Shown here: positions 36,537-47,928 of the stretch, one piece after another
Layout of the letters: each line of letters opens with the position of its first letter
Numbering within the stretch: the first letter of the stretch is position 1
From: Pedomonas mirosovicensis
GTDB taxonomy: Bacteria; Pseudomonadota; Alphaproteobacteria; Sphingomonadales; Sphingomonadaceae
Length of the DNA: 64,000 bases
Direction: 5' to 3'
NCBI RefSeq assembly: GCF_022569295.1
Contig: NZ_JAKFIA010000001.1
Location: 449,001-513,000 of the forward strand
The notes under the pieces: model-generated
Told to the model about the DNA's origin: nothing
What the model saw: only the letters and a program-made list of their open reading frames with translations
Databases searched by the model: none
Program-made: the position numbers and the translations under genes

Positions 36537-39500
36537 ATGTCAGTTTTGGGCCTCGCGCAGGAACATGCGGAGGAAGTGGTTTCGCACTTGGGAGTAGAAG
36601 GCGAAGCAAAGGCGGATTTGCAGAGGTTTACCAGCGCATTCTTCCGGGATGCCTTGCCTGAGGAGCTGCGTGGGCTCGATGCGGCGGACATGGCGGAAAT
36701 CGCCGAGTTTGCCTGGGAAGCGGCCAAGGTCCGCATGCCCGGCCGGCCGGATATCCGGCTGGAGTCGCTGAAGATGGACACGGATGCGCCCGGCTCGCGG
36801 CGCACCATCCTGTGCATCGTCAACGACGACATGCCCTTCCTGGTCGACTCGGTGGCGGCCATTCTGGCGGCGCGCGGCCTGACGGTTGATCGCGTCATTC
36901 ACCCGGTGCTCGACGTTCGCCGCGATGAGGACGGCACGCGGCTCGAGACCATCGGCCCCCGCCAGGGGCCGGCCCCGGCCGATGGCCTGGTGCGCGAGTC
37001 GGTCATCTATATCGAGCTGGAGCGCATCAGCGCCAAGGCGCGCCAGGACCTGCTGGCGGACCTGGAAGGCGTGCTGGGCGACGTGCGCGCGGTCGTGGAA
37101 GACTGGAAGCCCATGGTCGGCGCGCTCAAGACCGCGACGGACGGCCTGCGGAACGATCCCCCGCCGGTGAACGCGGGCGAGCAGGCCGAGGCCCTCGCTT
37201 TCCTCGAATGGCTGGCGAAGGACAACTTCACCTTCCTCGGCTACCGCTACTACAGCTACGAGGGCGATCTTAGCGACGAGACGCTGGAGCCCGAGTCGGA
37301 GCTGGGCCTTGGCTACCTGCGCGACCCCAACTTCCGGGTGTGGCGCGGCCCCGAGGGCTTCACTGCCGTCTCGCCGCAGCTGCGCTATTTCCTGGCGACG
37401 CCCGAGCCGCTGCTCATCACCAAGTCCAACGCCCTGTCCACCGTGCACCGCCGGGTGCACATGGACTACGTGGGCGTGAAGGCCTTCAAGGATGGCCGGG
37501 TGGTGGGCGAACACCGCTTCATCGGCCTGTTCACCTCGTCGTCCTACGCCACCAGCCCACGCAACATTCCGTTGCTCCGCCGCAAGGTGGACAAGGTGGT
37601 GGATGCCTGCGGGTTCGATCCGCGCGGCCACGCCGGCAAGGCGCTGCTGCACGTGCTGGAGAACTTCCCGCGCGACGAGATGCTCCAGATCGACCCCGAG
37701 CAGCTGACGGAAATGGCGCTCGGCTTGCTCTCGCTCATCGACCGGCCCCGGCCCAAGCTGTTCCTGCGCCGCGACCGGTTCGAGCGCTACGTGTCGGTTC
37801 TCACCTGCATCCCGCGCGACCTCTACCGCAGCGATATTCGCGTCACCGTGGGGCGGATGCTCTCTACCGCCTTCAAGGCGCGGGTCTCCCTGTTCTCGGT
37901 GGAGCTGCGGGATGATCCGGTGGCGCGCATCCACTTCATCCTCGGCACCACCCCCGGCTCCGTGCCGCAGGTGGACGAGGCCGAGCTGGACCGCCGCCTG
38001 CGCGCGCTGGTGCTGGGCTGGGACGACCAGCTGGAAACGGCGCTGGCCGAAACCCTCGGCGCCGCCCGTGCTGCCCGTCTGCGCCTCAGCCACGGCCGGA
38101 TGCTCTCCGCGTCCTACCGCGCCCAGTATTCGCCTGCGGAGGCCGCCACCGACATCGAGCGGCTCATTGCCCTGCGCGACGAGAGCGACCGCGATGTGCT
38201 CATCTACCGCCGCAGCGAGGACTTGGCGCATCAGATTCGCCTCAAGATCTTCCGGCTCGGCCAGATCATTCCGTTGTCCGAGTGCGTGCCGGTGCTGGAG
38301 CATCTGGGGCTGAAGGTGATCGAGGAGTATCCGTTCGATCTGGCCGAAGGCCGGCTGGGCTGGATTCACGACTTCCTGCTGGAGGATCCCCACGGCCAGC
38401 CGCTCGATCTCGATTGGCTGAAGCCGACGCTGGAGCCGGCGCTGCGCGCCATCCTCGGCGGCGAGCAGGAGGACGATGGCTTCAACGCCCTCGTCATCAA
38501 GGTGAATCTGTCGGTTGAGCAGGCCGGCTTGTTCCGCGCCTACTTCCGCTACATGCGCCAGATCGGCCTGCCCTACGGCCAGGATACGGTGCAGGCGGCG
38601 CTCATCGCCTATCCGAAGCTGACGGCGGGGCTGGCTGATCTGTTCGCTGCCCGCTTCGACCCCGACCGGGCCGATGCGAAGCTGGAGGAGTCCGTCCTCA
38701 CCCGCGTGGGCGAGGAACTGGCAACCGTCGAGGCGCTGGCGGATGATCGCATCCTCCGGCTCTACCGCTCGGTCATTCTGGCTACGGTTCGCACCAACGC
38801 CTACCAGGCGGAGCGCGAGGCGCTGGCATTCAAGATCAACTCCTCCCAGGTGCCGGGCCTGCCGCTGCCGGTGCCGTTCCGCGAGATTTTCGTCTACAGC
38901 CCGCGCGTCGAGGGCATTCACCTGCGCGGCGGCAAGGTGGCGCGTGGCGGCCTGCGCTGGTCCGATCGGCGCGACGACTTCCGCACCGAGGTGTTGAGCC
39001 TCTTGAAGGCGCAGATGGTCAAGAACGCGGTCATCGTGCCGGTGGGCGCCAAGGGCGGCTTCTATGCGAAGCAGCTGCCTCCCGCCTCCGACCGCGAGGC
39101 CTGGCTGGCCGAGGGCAAGGCCTCCTACCAGATCTTCATCCGCTCGCTGCTGACGGTGACGGACAACCTGGTGGAAGGCGAGGTGGTGCCGCCGCCGCGG
39201 GTGGTGCGCCACGATGAGGACGACCCCTATCTGGTGGTCGCGGCCGACAAGGGCACGGCCACCTTCTCCGACATCGCCAACGCCATTTCGCTCGAGCGCG
39301 GCCACTGGCTGGGCGATGCCTTCGCCTCGGGCGGCAGCCACGGCTACGACCACAAGGCCATGGGCATCACCGCCAAGGGCGGGTGGATCTCCGTCGAGCG
39401 CCACTTCCGCGAAATGGGCATCAACGTGGCGACCGATCCGGTGCGCGTCATCGGCGTCGGCGACATGTCGGGCGACGTGTTCGGCAACGGCATGCTGCTC

Positions 39501-41337
39501 AGCCGGGCGATCAAGCTGGTGGCGGCGTTCGACCATCGCCACATCTTCCTCGATCCCAACCCGGACCCGGAGAAGAGCTTCGTTGAGCGCCAGCGCCTGT
39601 TCAACCTGCCGCGCTCGTCGTGGGAGGACTACGACCCGGCGCTCATCTCCCAGGGCGGCGGCGTCTTCCCGCGCACGGCCAAGTCCATCGACCTCAGCCC
39701 GGAAATCCGGGCCATGCTGAGCATCGAGGCGGCCAGCGTCTCGCCGATCGAGCTGATCCGCGCCGTCCTCAAGATGGAGGCGGACCTCCTGTGGATGGGC
39801 GGCATCGGCACCTACGTGAAGGCAGCCGCCGAGCCCCATTCGGCCGCGGGCGACAAGGCCAACGATCCGGTGCGGATCGACGCGGAGGAGCTGCGCGTGA
39901 AGGTGGTGGGCGAAGGCGCCAACCTCGGCTTCACCCAGGCGGCGCGCATTGCCTTTGCCCGCAAGGGCGGGCGCATCAACGCCGACTTCATCGACAACTC
40001 GGCGGGTGTCGACTGCTCGGACAACGAGGTGAACATCAAGATCTCTCCTCAACCCGATCGTCGCCAGCGGCCAGCTGCCGATGCCGGAGCGCGACAAGCT
40101 GCTGGAGGAGATGACCGACAACGTCGCCTCCATCGTGCTGCGCGACAACTACCTGCAGACCCAGGCCCTTTCCGTGGCCGAGCTGGGCGGCGTGCACGCC
40201 GTGCCGGCCTATGCCCGCCTCATCCAGACGCTGGAGGCGAGCGGCCATCTCAACCGCGCGGTCGAGGGCCTGCCGTCCGACGAGGAGCTGGATCGCCGCA
40301 TCGCGGCGGGCGAAGGCCTCACCCGGCCGGAGCTGGCCGTGCTGCTGGCCTATTCCAAGCTGCGGCTCTACGAGGCGCTGCTGGCCTCCGACGTGCTGGA
40401 CGATCCGGTGATGACCGAGGATCTGGTGCAGGCCTTCCCCGAGCAGCTGCAGCAGCGGTTCGGCGCGGAGATCCGCAACCACCCGCTGCGGCGCGAGCTG
40501 ATCGCCACCAAGCTGTCCAACGCCATCGTCAACCGGGGCGGCATCCCGCTCGCCTTCGAACTGGCGGAGGAAACCGGCGCCGGGCTCGATCAGGTGGTTG
40601 GCGCGTTCGTGGTGGCGCGGGAGGTGTTCAACACCCGCGCGCTGTGGCGCCTCATCGACTCCTACGATTACCGCATCGCGGCCGATGTGCAGATCGGCCT
40701 GCACCGGGAGGCGGCAAGCGCTCTCAAGCGTCAGATCGAGGATATCCTGCGCTTCTCCGGCGAAGGCATGGTGCCCAGCAGCATGATCGCGCGGCTGAAG
40801 CCGGGCATCGAGCGGCTGATCCCGCAGGTGGAGGATCTGCTGCGGCCCGAGCCGCGCGCCATGGTCGAGCAGTACCGGCAGGTTCTCCAGGAACGCGGCA
40901 CGCCGCCGGATGTGGAACAGGCCCTGCTGCTGCTGGTGGTGCTCAACGGCGGCGTGGGCGTTGCCCTGCTGGCCGAGGAGCTGGGCAAGGACGAGGCGGA
41001 TATCGCCCATGCCTACACCCTGCTTGGCGACCGGCTGGGTCTCGACTGGGCGGCCGGCATGGCCTCCAGCCTCATGCCTGCCGACCCGTGGGAGCGGCTG
41101 CTCATCGCGGGCACGGCGCACGACTTCGAGCGGGTGCGGCTCGACCTCATCCGCCGTCTCGTGCAGGCGGGCGATGGCGCGTCGGCGCAGGATATCGTCG
41201 CGCAGTGGCTGGATGAGCAGGAGGCCTGCGCCAACCGCATCCGGGCGCTGGTTGCCAACGTGCGGGCCTCCAAGCCCGCCACCACGGCCAAGCTCACCCA
41301 CCTCGCCTCGCAGGTGCGCCAGCAGCTGGCGCACTAA
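36537..41337 (+). pseudogene. NAD-specific glutamate dehydrogenase (large, GDH-180 type), frame broken near 40044
   Basis: Large NAD-dependent glutamate dehydrogenase converting glutamate to 2-oxoglutarate and ammonia. The first frame runs from ATG 36537 with the N-terminal ACT-like regulatory region and the catalytic part (LRGGKVARGGLRWSDRRDDF, GANLGFTQAARIAFARKGG). At 40041-40050 the sequence reads ATCTCTCCTC where ATCCTCCTC would continue the protein (ILLNP). After that the true frame resumes about 40050-41337 (MPERDKLLEEMTDNVASIVL). Removing one base gives about 1599 residues, the family's normal size. It may be a sequencing error; otherwise the C-terminal helical domain is lost. Confidence 0.85.
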
Positions 41338-41353
41338 GCGGGCGGGCAATCTT

Positions 41354-41379
41354 CGCAGGGGGTTCTCAAGCCCCCTGCG
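41354..41379. repeat. Dispersed repeat, single-ended copy 4
   Basis: CGCAGGGGG...CCCCCTGCG followed by TCTTTCGGGCCGTG, matching the left half of copies 2 and 3. It begins 17 bases after the glutamate dehydrogenase stop. No right-hand hairpin is found before mdh. Probable terminator. Confidence 0.65.
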
Positions 41380-41542
41380 CCTCCACTCGTCTTTCGGGCC
41401 GTGTCCTTCATGTAAGGGCGCGGCCCTTTCGTTTGCGGCGTCGTGTCAGGCGGCCGGCTGCAAATGCCAGCGGCAAGCCGCCGCCTTGGAAACAGCAGAA
41501 CTTCGGCGATCGAACCACACGAGGGTGCAATGTGGATATCTC

Positions 41543-41580
41543 AAAGACAAAGCCGCCCTGCCTGGGGGCAGGACGGCTTG
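41543..41580 (-). terminator. Rho-independent terminator of mdh
   Basis: On the reverse strand AAGCCGTCCTGCC pairs with GGCAGGGCGGCTT, followed by TGTCTTT. It lies 35 bases beyond the mdh stop. Confidence 0.8.
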
Positions 41581-41614
41581 TCTGGTGTTTCCGTCAGCTA
41601 AGCTGCGAAGCGCT

Positions 41615-42646
41615 TTACTCGGCCGACAGGATTTCCTGCACGGCGTCGCGCTCCTCGATCAGCTCCTGCACCGTGCGGTCGATCTTCTGGCGCTGGAACT
41701 CGTTCAGCTCCAGACCCGTCACGCGCTTCAGCTCACCGTTCTGGACGGTGACCGGCACCGAGCACATCAGGCCTTCCGGAATGCCGTAGGAGCCGTCGGA
41801 CGGAATGGCCATGGACAGCCAGCGGTCGCCCGCGCCCAGGAACCAGTCGCGCATGTGGTCGATGGCGGCGTTGGCGGCGGAAGCCGCCGAGGACGCGCCG
41901 CGGGCCTCGATGATGGCGGTGCCGCGCTGGGCGACCTTCGGGATGAAGGTGTCCTTGTACCAAGCCTCGTCGTTCACCAGCTCCGGCAGGGCCTTGCCGC
42001 CCGAGGAGGCCTGGAAATAGTCGGCGAACATGGTGGGCGAGTGGTTGCCCCAGATGACGAACTTCTCGATGGAGTCGACCGCAACGCCGGTCTTCTCGGC
42101 CAGCTGGGCGAGCGCGCGGTTGTGGTCGAGGCGGGTCATGGCGCTGATGTTCTCGGCCGGGAAGTCCGGCGCGTTGCGGGCCAGAATCCAGGCGTTGGTG
42201 TTAGCCGGGTTGCCCACCACGATAACCTTGGCCGTTTTCTTGGCGACGGTGTTGAGGGCCGCGCCCTGCACCTTGAAGATGGCGGCGTTGGCGGCCAGCA
42301 GATCGCGGCGCTCCATACCCTTCGAGCGCGGACGCGCGCCGACCAGGAACGCAGCATCGATGTCCTTGAAGGCGACGTTGGCGTCGTCGGAAATGGTCAC
42401 GCCGGCCAGCAGCGGGAAGGCGCAGTCTTCCAGCTCCATCACCACGCCCTTCACGGCATTGATGGACTGCGGAATGTCGAGCAACTGCAGGATAACCGGC
42501 TGATCCTTGCCGAAGACATCGCCGTTGGCGATACGGAACAGCAGCGAGTAGCAGATCTGCCCGGCAGCGCCCGTAACGGCTACGCGAAGAGGGGGGTTTG
42601 GCCATTTGTCTATCCTTTCATACACCTCGAGAAATTCGATCTGCAT
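41615..42646 (-). CDS. mdh: Malate dehydrogenase, 5' end probably disturbed by one base
   Basis: Malate to oxaloacetate in the TCA cycle. Bacterial-type MDH (about 330 residues): [13 protein letters not shown], catalytic region [16 protein letters not shown] and [18 protein letters not shown]. The open frame extends to ATG 42646 as 343 residues, but residues 1-18 look foreign. ATG 42605 begins MAKPP-, the usual MDH start, but is out of frame unless one base is removed from the run of six at 42591-42596. The third Gly of the NAD-binding GxxGxxG (GQIGYSLL in relatives) is Cys here (codon 42551-42553). Errors or a damaged gene are both possible. Confidence 0.87.
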   Translation of the reverse strand: MQIEFLEVYERIDKWPNPPLRVAVTGAAGQICYSLLFRIANGDVFGKDQPVILQLLDIPQSINAVKGVVMELEDCAFPLLAGVTISDDANVAFKDIDAAFLVGARPRSKGMERRDLLAANAAIFKVQGAALNTVAKKTAKVIVVGNPANTNAWILARNAPDFPAENISAMTRLDHNRALAQLAEKTGVAVDSIEKFVIWGNHSPTMFADYFQASSGGKALPELVNDEAWYKDTFIPKVAQRGTAIIEARGASSAASAANAAIDHMRDWFLGAGDRWLSMAIPSDGSYGIPEGLMCSVPVTVQNGELKRVTGLELNEFQRQKIDRTVQELIEERDAVQEILSAE

Positions 42647-42914
42647 TGTCCGGCGCTAGAACGTGGGGGCTTTGCAGGAGGTCCTGCCCCGGTCAACCAT
42701 TCCGGTCCCGCGAGGCGGCCCCGGCCTCTGCTATACCTCTTTTGGGCAAAGGGGGAGCCGTATCCGCGTTTTTTTTAAGCTGCGCCGTTTTTTCAACAGG
42801 GGGGTGGTCAAGGCGCCCCGTTTGCTCTACCCCGGCCATGGCTTGTTGGATGCAATTTCGGATACATTTCGACAGGAAATGTACCTGATTGGCAAATCGA
42901 CGCTAGCGGGGTTT

Positions 42915-43004
42915 AAACGCTCGTAGAGAGGTTTTTGCCTATTCCGGCTAGGGTGGTAGCGGGCAGGTCCATAATCCTTCTGTAATAGGCCTCTACGGGC
43001 GTTT
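42915..43004. ncRNA. Nested inverted repeat, candidate structured RNA or mini-element
   Basis: AAACGCTCGTAGAG (42915) pairs with CTCTACGGGCGTTT (42991-43004) with one mismatch. Inside it GCCTATT pairs with AATAGGC, with an 8-base bulge on one side and a roughly 40-base terminal loop. The 480-base gap between mdh and the GNAT gene has no other feature. It is 85 bases upstream of the GNAT start, so it could be its leader; strand is undetermined. Confidence 0.4.
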
Positions 43005-43088
43005 ATGAGGCATTCCAGTGTTGAGTCTCGCCCCGTTTGGCCTTGGGCGCGCCAACATGCTCTCAACCGTTATCAGAAAGCCTGCTCG

Positions 43089-43526
43089 ATGATTACGCTC
43101 CGCCCCTCCAACGTTGCTGATGTTCCGGCCCTCGTCGATGTCTGGCGCCGGGCCGTGCGCGCCACCCACCATTTCCTCAGCCAAGCGGACTTCCAGGAGA
43201 TCGAGAGGATCGTGGCGGAGTTGTACCTGCCCAACGCCGATCTCATGGTGGCGGTAAATGGCGATGGTCGCCCCCTCGGCTTCATGGGGATGACCGGCAG
43301 CCACATCGACAGCCTGTTCATCGACCCCGCCTGCCACGGCCAGGGGCTGGGGCGAAGGATGGTGGAGCATGCCGCCGGCAAGTGCGGCGCGCTCACGGTC
43401 GACGTGAACGAGCAGAACGAACAGGCCGTCGGCTTCTATCTGAAGATGGGCTTCATCCAGACCGGCCGCGCGCCCACGGACGACGACGGCCGGCCCTACC
43501 CCCTCCTTCACATGCGCCGGGCCTAG
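43089..43526 (+). CDS. GNAT family N-acetyltransferase (YjaB-like)
   Basis: 145 residues: MITLRPSNVADVPALVDVWR start, motif A region IDSLFIDPACHGQGLGRRMV near residue 76 and VNEQNEQAVGFYLKMGF near residue 105. The substrate is unknown; YjaB-type proteins are uncharacterised small acetyltransferases. An upstream in-frame stretch to 43005 has no family similarity. It may be read from a leader with the inverted repeat at 42915-43004. Confidence 0.86.
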   Translation: MITLRPSNVADVPALVDVWRRAVRATHHFLSQADFQEIERIVAELYLPNADLMVAVNGDGRPLGFMGMTGSHIDSLFIDPACHGQGLGRRMVEHAAGKCGALTVDVNEQNEQAVGFYLKMGFIQTGRAPTDDDGRPYPLLHMRRA

Positions 43527-43544
43527 GCGCGCCCGGCCTGCCGC

Positions 43545-44210
43545 TCAGCGCTCGGCCAGCGCCAGCCGCACCGCCAGGCCGCCCATGAGGGTGGCCGTCG
43601 CCCAGCGGATGGCTCGCCCTACCCGCGCGCTGCCCTTCAGGCGCAGGGCGGCACGGGCGGCGATGATGGCCACCCCGATGTTCACCAGCGTGCCGCTCAC
43701 GTTGAACCACAGGCCGAGCATGGCGATTTGCGCCGTCTGGTGCCGGCTGGCGGGGTCGAGGAACTGGGGCAGGAAGGCAAGGAAGAACAGGCCCACCTTG
43801 GGGTTGGCCACGTTCACCAGCGCCCCCTGCCGGAAGGCGCGCCACGGGCTGGCCGGGGCCGCCGGTGCATCCGGCTTGTCACCTGCCGCCGGGGCCTTGC
43901 GGACCAGCCCCCACGCCAGATACAGCAGGTAAGCCGCGCCCGCCCATTTGAGCACCGTAAAGGCGGTTTGCGAGGCGGCGATCAGCGCCGAAAGCCCCGC
44001 CACCGCAAACAGGATATGGGCGCAGCAGCCCACCATGATGCCGAGCGAGGCGGCAACGCCGGAGCGCAGGCCGCCCCTGGCGGCGGAGACGCCCACGAGG
44101 GTCATGTCCGCCCCCGGCGTCACGTTGAGCGCCAGCGCCGCCACGGCAAACGCCATCAGCTGCGGCAAAGGGGGAAGCACATCGTGCGGGAGAAATTCAA
44201 AGCCTGTCAT
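43545..44210 (-). CDS. LysE/RhtB family amino-acid exporter
   Basis: 221 residues with about six membrane spans. The family signature NVTPGADMTLVGVSAARGGL lies near residue 29 and GALVNVANPKVGLFFLAFLP near residue 128. Members export basic amino acids, homoserine lactone or threonine; the substrate here is unknown. It has no adjacent LysG-type regulator. Convergent with the GNAT gene. Confidence 0.9.
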   Translation of the reverse strand: MTGFEFLPHDVLPPLPQLMAFAVAALALNVTPGADMTLVGVSAARGGLRSGVAASLGIMVGCCAHILFAVAGLSALIAASQTAFTVLKWAGAAYLLYLAWGLVRKAPAAGDKPDAPAAPASPWRAFRQGALVNVANPKVGLFFLAFLPQFLDPASRHQTAQIAMLGLWFNVSGTLVNIGVAIIAARAALRLKGSARVGRAIRWATATLMGGLAVRLALAER

Positions 44211-44284
44211 AAGGCACCTCCTGCCCCGCCTCTATAGGGAGATGTGGCCGGAAGATAGAGGCTTCTGGATAGTTTTTTGGTTTC

Positions 44285-44446
44285 TTGCAGGGGTCTCGGA
44301 CCCCTGCACCCCCTTTGTTTTTCAGGACGTGCGCGGGAACGACCGGGTGCGCCCCATTGAATACGCATAAGAAAAGGGCCGCACTCTTTATGAGGGACAC
44401 GGCCCTTTGAGTCGAATGGGGTGCAAGGGACTGAGTCCCCTGCAAA
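44285..44446. repeat. Paired-hairpin dispersed repeat, copy 5
   Basis: Left hairpin TTGCAGGGGTC...GACCCCTGCA followed by CCCC and TTTTTCAGGACGTG. Right hairpin GGGGTGCAAGGGACTGAGTCCCCTGCAA. A further internal hairpin AGGGCCGC/GGCCCTTT lies between. Between lysE-type and purH genes; may terminate transcription entering from the purH side. Confidence 0.75.
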
Positions 44447-44524
44447 AAAGTAAATAAAAACAAACAAAAAGGGCGGAGCCATGAAGGCCCCGCCCCTCTG
44501 TCGGTGCGAACAATCCTGCGCGGA

Positions 44525-46117
44525 TTAATGCCGGAAGTGGCGCTTGCCGGTGAAGACCATGGCGAGGCCCTTCTCGTCGGCGGCGGCGATCACCTCATCG
44601 TCGCGGATCGAGCCGCCCGGCTGGATGACGGCGGTCGCGCCGGCTTCGGCAGCGGCCAGCAGGCCGTCGGCGAAGGGGAAGAAGGCGTCCGACGCCACGA
44701 CCGAGCCGATGGTGAGGGCTTGCGCCTCACCGGCCTTCTCGGCGGCTTCCTTCGATTTCCAGGCGGCGATGCGGGCGCTGTCGACGCGGCTCATCTGGCC
44801 CGCGCCGACGCCGACGGTCGCGCCGTTCTTGGCGTAGACGATGGCGTTGGACTTCACGTGCTTGGCGACGCGGAAGGCGAACAGCAGGTCCGCCATTTCC
44901 TGGGCCGTCGGCGCGCGCTTGGTGACGACCTTGAGGTCAGCCTCCGCCGTGATGCCGTTGTCGCGGCCCTGCACCAGATAGCCGCCGGCGATGGAGCGGA
45001 TGGTGAGGCCCGGACGCGCCGGGTTCAGCATGCCGCCCGTGAGCAGCAGGCGCAGGTTCTTCTTGGCAGCGAACGCCGCGATGGCCTCTTCGTCCGCATC
45101 CGGGGCGACGACGACTTCGGTGAAGATTTCGGTGATCGCGCGGGCCGTTGCGCCATCCAGCGGCCGGTTGGCGGCAATGATGCCGCCGAACGCCGAGACC
45201 GGATCGCAGGTCAGCGCCTTGCGGTAGGCCTCCTCCAGCGTTGCGCCGGTCGCCACGCCGCACGGGTTGGCGTGCTTGATGATGGCGATGGCGGGCTGGG
45301 AGGCATCGAACTCGCTGATAAGCTCCAGCGCCGCGTCCGTGTCGTTGAAGTTGTTGAAGGAAAGCTCCTTGCCCTGCACCTGGCACGCGCCGACCAAACC
45401 CGGCTCGGCCTTGGGCGAGCGGTAGACGGCGGCGGTCTGGTGCGGGTTCTCGCCGTAGCGCAGTTCGGCGACCTTGGCGGCGGAGACGGTGAGCGTCTCG
45501 GGGAAGGTTTCGCCATGCACGGCGCCCGAGAACCACGCGGCAATGGCGCTGTCGTAGGCGGCGGTGCGGGCGTAGGCCTTGCCGGCAAGGCGGCGGCGCA
45601 GTTCGAGCGTGGTCGCGCCATCGTTGGCGTTCAGTTCGGCCACCACGGCGTCATAGTCGGCCGGGTCGGTGATGATGGTGACGTAGGCGTGGTTTTTGGC
45701 GGCCGAGCGCACCATGGAGGGGCCGCCGATATCGATGTTCTCGATGCAGGTCTCGAAGTCCGCGCCCTTGGCGACGGTCGCCTCGAACGGATAGAGGTTC
45801 ACCACCACGAGATCGATCGGCGGAATGGCGTGGTCCGCCATCGCCTTCGCGTGTTCCGGGTGGTCGCGGAGCGCAAGCAAGCCGCCGTGAATCTTCGGGT
45901 GCAGGGTCTTCACCCGCCCGTCCATCATCTCGGGGAAGCCGGTGTGCTCGGCCACGTCCTTCACGGCGAGGCCTGCATCGCGCAGGGCCTTGGCGGTGCC
46001 GCCGGTCGACAGCAGTTCGACGCCGCGCGCGGCCAGCGCCTCAGCGAAGGGCACCAGCCCCGTCTTGTCGGAAACGGAAAGAAGCGCGCGGGTGATGCGC
46101 ACCAGCGGTTCGGCCAT
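44525..46117 (-). CDS. purH: Bifunctional AICAR transformylase/IMP cyclohydrolase
   Basis: Last two steps of IMP synthesis. The 530-residue protein has the N-terminal MGS-like cyclohydrolase domain ([46 protein letters not shown]) and the C-terminal formyltransferase with [14 protein letters not shown] near residue 214 and [11 protein letters not shown] near residue 277. Full length. It follows the heparinase gene by 68 bases and is the last gene of the rsmB-rpe-heparinase-purH set. Confidence 0.97.
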   Translation of the reverse strand: MAEPLVRITRALLSVSDKTGLVPFAEALAARGVELLSTGGTAKALRDAGLAVKDVAEHTGFPEMMDGRVKTLHPKIHGGLLALRDHPEHAKAMADHAIPPIDLVVVNLYPFEATVAKGADFETCIENIDIGGPSMVRSAAKNHAYVTIITDPADYDAVVAELNANDGATTLELRRRLAGKAYARTAAYDSAIAAWFSGAVHGETFPETLTVSAAKVAELRYGENPHQTAAVYRSPKAEPGLVGACQVQGKELSFNNFNDTDAALELISEFDASQPAIAIIKHANPCGVATGATLEEAYRKALTCDPVSAFGGIIAANRPLDGATARAITEIFTEVVVAPDADEEAIAAFAAKKNLRLLLTGGMLNPARPGLTIRSIAGGYLVQGRDNGITAEADLKVVTKRAPTAQEMADLLFAFRVAKHVKSNAIVYAKNGATVGVGAGQMSRVDSARIAAWKSKEAAEKAGEAQALTIGSVVASDAFFPFADGLLAAAEAGATAVIQPGGSIRDDEVIAAADEKGLAMVFTGKRHFRH

Positions 46118-46185
46118 GACTTGTTCTCCGGGTTGCTCTGAACGCTATAACGAATGACTTGGGATTGGCTTTACTGCCTGGCGGC

Positions 46186-47928
46186 CTATTGCTTTGCGGA
46201 ACGCTTGAACGACCAGTTGACCACCGCCCCTGCCGCAGGAGCCTGCCCGCTCAGCACGATCTGCTCCGTCTTCCGGCGGCGGCCTTCCGCATCGATCCAC
46301 AGGGAGGGCGCGATGGCGAGGCTCGCGCCGCGCGCCTTGAACTGCCACACGGTGCCGCCCGGCAGCTTCAAAAGCGCGCCCTGATTGTCGGCGGTGGCGG
46401 TCGCCTCGATGCCCAGCCCCAGGTGGAAGCGGATGTCGAACGGCACGTCCTGCGGCCCGCGCAGGCTGAGGCCCCGCCGCTTGGACGGCACCAGCCGGTC
46501 CTCGCCGCGGAAATCCATGCCGTCGCCCGCCAGGTAAAGGCGGCGGCGGTGCTGGAAGCCGAAGCGGCGCACGTAGCCGTCGTGCACGGCGTCCACCAGC
46601 ACGCCCTCGTCGCTCTCCTGCCGCACGGCGATCACCTCGCCCACGCCCTTGCCGAGCGTGCCGTCGTCGCGGATGCGGGTGGAGTTGGTGTCATCGATGA
46701 TGAGCGTCGAGTGCGCGGCCGAGGCCCGCAGCACCTGTTGAAGGTCGGGGATCAGCGCAAGCGCAGTGCCGCGCCCGCCGCCGCAGTTGACGACGACGCG
46801 GTTGAGGCCGTCGGAGAATTCGAACGCCAGCGTGCCCGCGTGGGCGGTCTGGCTCACGCGGCCCGGCGGGGGCGGCCCCGCATCCAGCACCACGACGCTG
46901 CGCCCGCCTTCCAGCCGCTGGAAGCCGCTGTAGATGCCGTTCTTCAGCGGCTTGGCGGTGACGCCGGAGAGTTTCAGCGCGTGCTCCAGCACATGCTTGT
47001 CGGCCAGCCCGCCGCCGTGGACGGCGGAGAGGTGGCTGTCCCCCAACACCACGCCGCGCAAGCTCGGCACCAGCCGGTCGATGGCGCGGGTGAGGCCCGC
47101 GGGCTCTTCCGCCTTGCGCTCCATGACGACGGAGCGGACGGTGAGCAGGAGTTTCAGGATTTCCAGCTGTTCCTCCGGGCAGCGGGAGGCAACGCCGCCA
47201 TCCGCCAGGATGAAGAGGTCGAGCGCCCGCTCCAGCGCCTGCGCGCCCTTGTGGGCGCGGGCTTCGCCGCCGGGCAGCAGCATGCCGTTGATCATCAGGC
47301 CTGCGGTTGCCTTGATGCGGGCAAGGCCTTCGGGCGTTTTCTCCGCCGTCTGTACGAGGTGGCGGCCCTGCCGCGCCAGCGCGTTCAAGACGGACGAGCG
47401 GTAGACGTGATCCTCCGCCGAGAGGATGTAGGGCGCGTGGGTCATCCACTGCATCAGGCGTTCGCCGAGCACGTCCGCCCGCCACGCCAGCTCATCGAAC
47501 TTGGCGTATTCGCCCAGCCAGCGCTGCACCAGCGGCTCGACGAAGGCGGCGCCCCGCTTGTGGTCCGCCTCGGCGGCGAGGTCGCGCAGCCAGCGGAAGC
47601 TGTGCAGCCACTCCAGCCAGGCGGTGGGCGCATGGATGGCGGAGAAGCGCACCCCGTGGGTGGTGATGGAGATGCCCATGTACTCCAGCCGCCCTTCCAT
47701 CAGGGCGCGGCCGACGGCCGGGTCACCCGGCCACAGGTCTGGCGGGGCGGCCAGCAGCTTGAGCGGAAACCGGCCGCGCAGGCGCAGGCCATGGAGGAAC
47801 GAGCGGTATTGCAGGCGGCGCAGGCTGTGACCGATCTTTTCGGTCAGCGACAGGCCGCGGTCCTCGCCATAGCGCACCAGCCGGTGCGCCGGGGTCTGGG
47901 GGGCGGCCTTGTCTGCCTTGTCGCTCAC
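46186..47928 (-). CDS. Heparinase II/III family protein
   Basis: 580 residues with the alpha/alpha-toroid region ([19 protein letters not shown] near residue 143) and the heparinase II/III domain ([17 protein letters not shown] near residue 378, [16 protein letters not shown] near residue 408). No signal peptide is visible, so a cytoplasmic or unusual export route is possible. The substrate is unknown; this gene is conserved between rpe and purH in many alphaproteobacteria that make no heparin-like polymer. Its start overlaps the rpe stop as ATGA. Confidence 0.88.
   Translation of the reverse strand: MSDKADKAAPQTPAHRLVRYGEDRGLSLTEKIGHSLRRLQYRSFLHGLRLRGRFPLKLLAAPPDLWPGDPAVGRALMEGRLEYMGISITTHGVRFSAIHAPTAWLEWLHSFRWLRDLAAEADHKRGAAFVEPLVQRWLGEYAKFDELAWRADVLGERLMQWMTHAPYILSAEDHVYRSSVLNALARQGRHLVQTAEKTPEGLARIKATAGLMINGMLLPGGEARAHKGAQALERALDLFILADGGVASRCPEEQLEILKLLLTVRSVVMERKAEEPAGLTRAIDRLVPSLRGVVLGDSHLSAVHGGGLADKHVLEHALKLSGVTAKPLKNGIYSGFQRLEGGRSVVVLDAGPPPPGRVSQTAHAGTLAFEFSDGLNRVVVNCGGGRGTALALIPDLQQVLRASAAHSTLIIDDTNSTRIRDDGTLGKGVGEVIAVRQESDEGVLVDAVHDGYVRRFGFQHRRRLYLAGDGMDFRGEDRLVPSKRRGLSLRGPQDVPFDIRFHLGLGIEATATADNQGALLKLPGGTVWQFKARGASLAIAPSLWIDAEGRRRKTEQIVLSGQAPAAGAVVNWSFKRSAKQ

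Noticed and set aside
36540-40148. Giant reverse-strand frame opposite glutamate dehydrogenase
   Set aside because: Long only because of GC-rich codon bias; lacks domain features and start signals.
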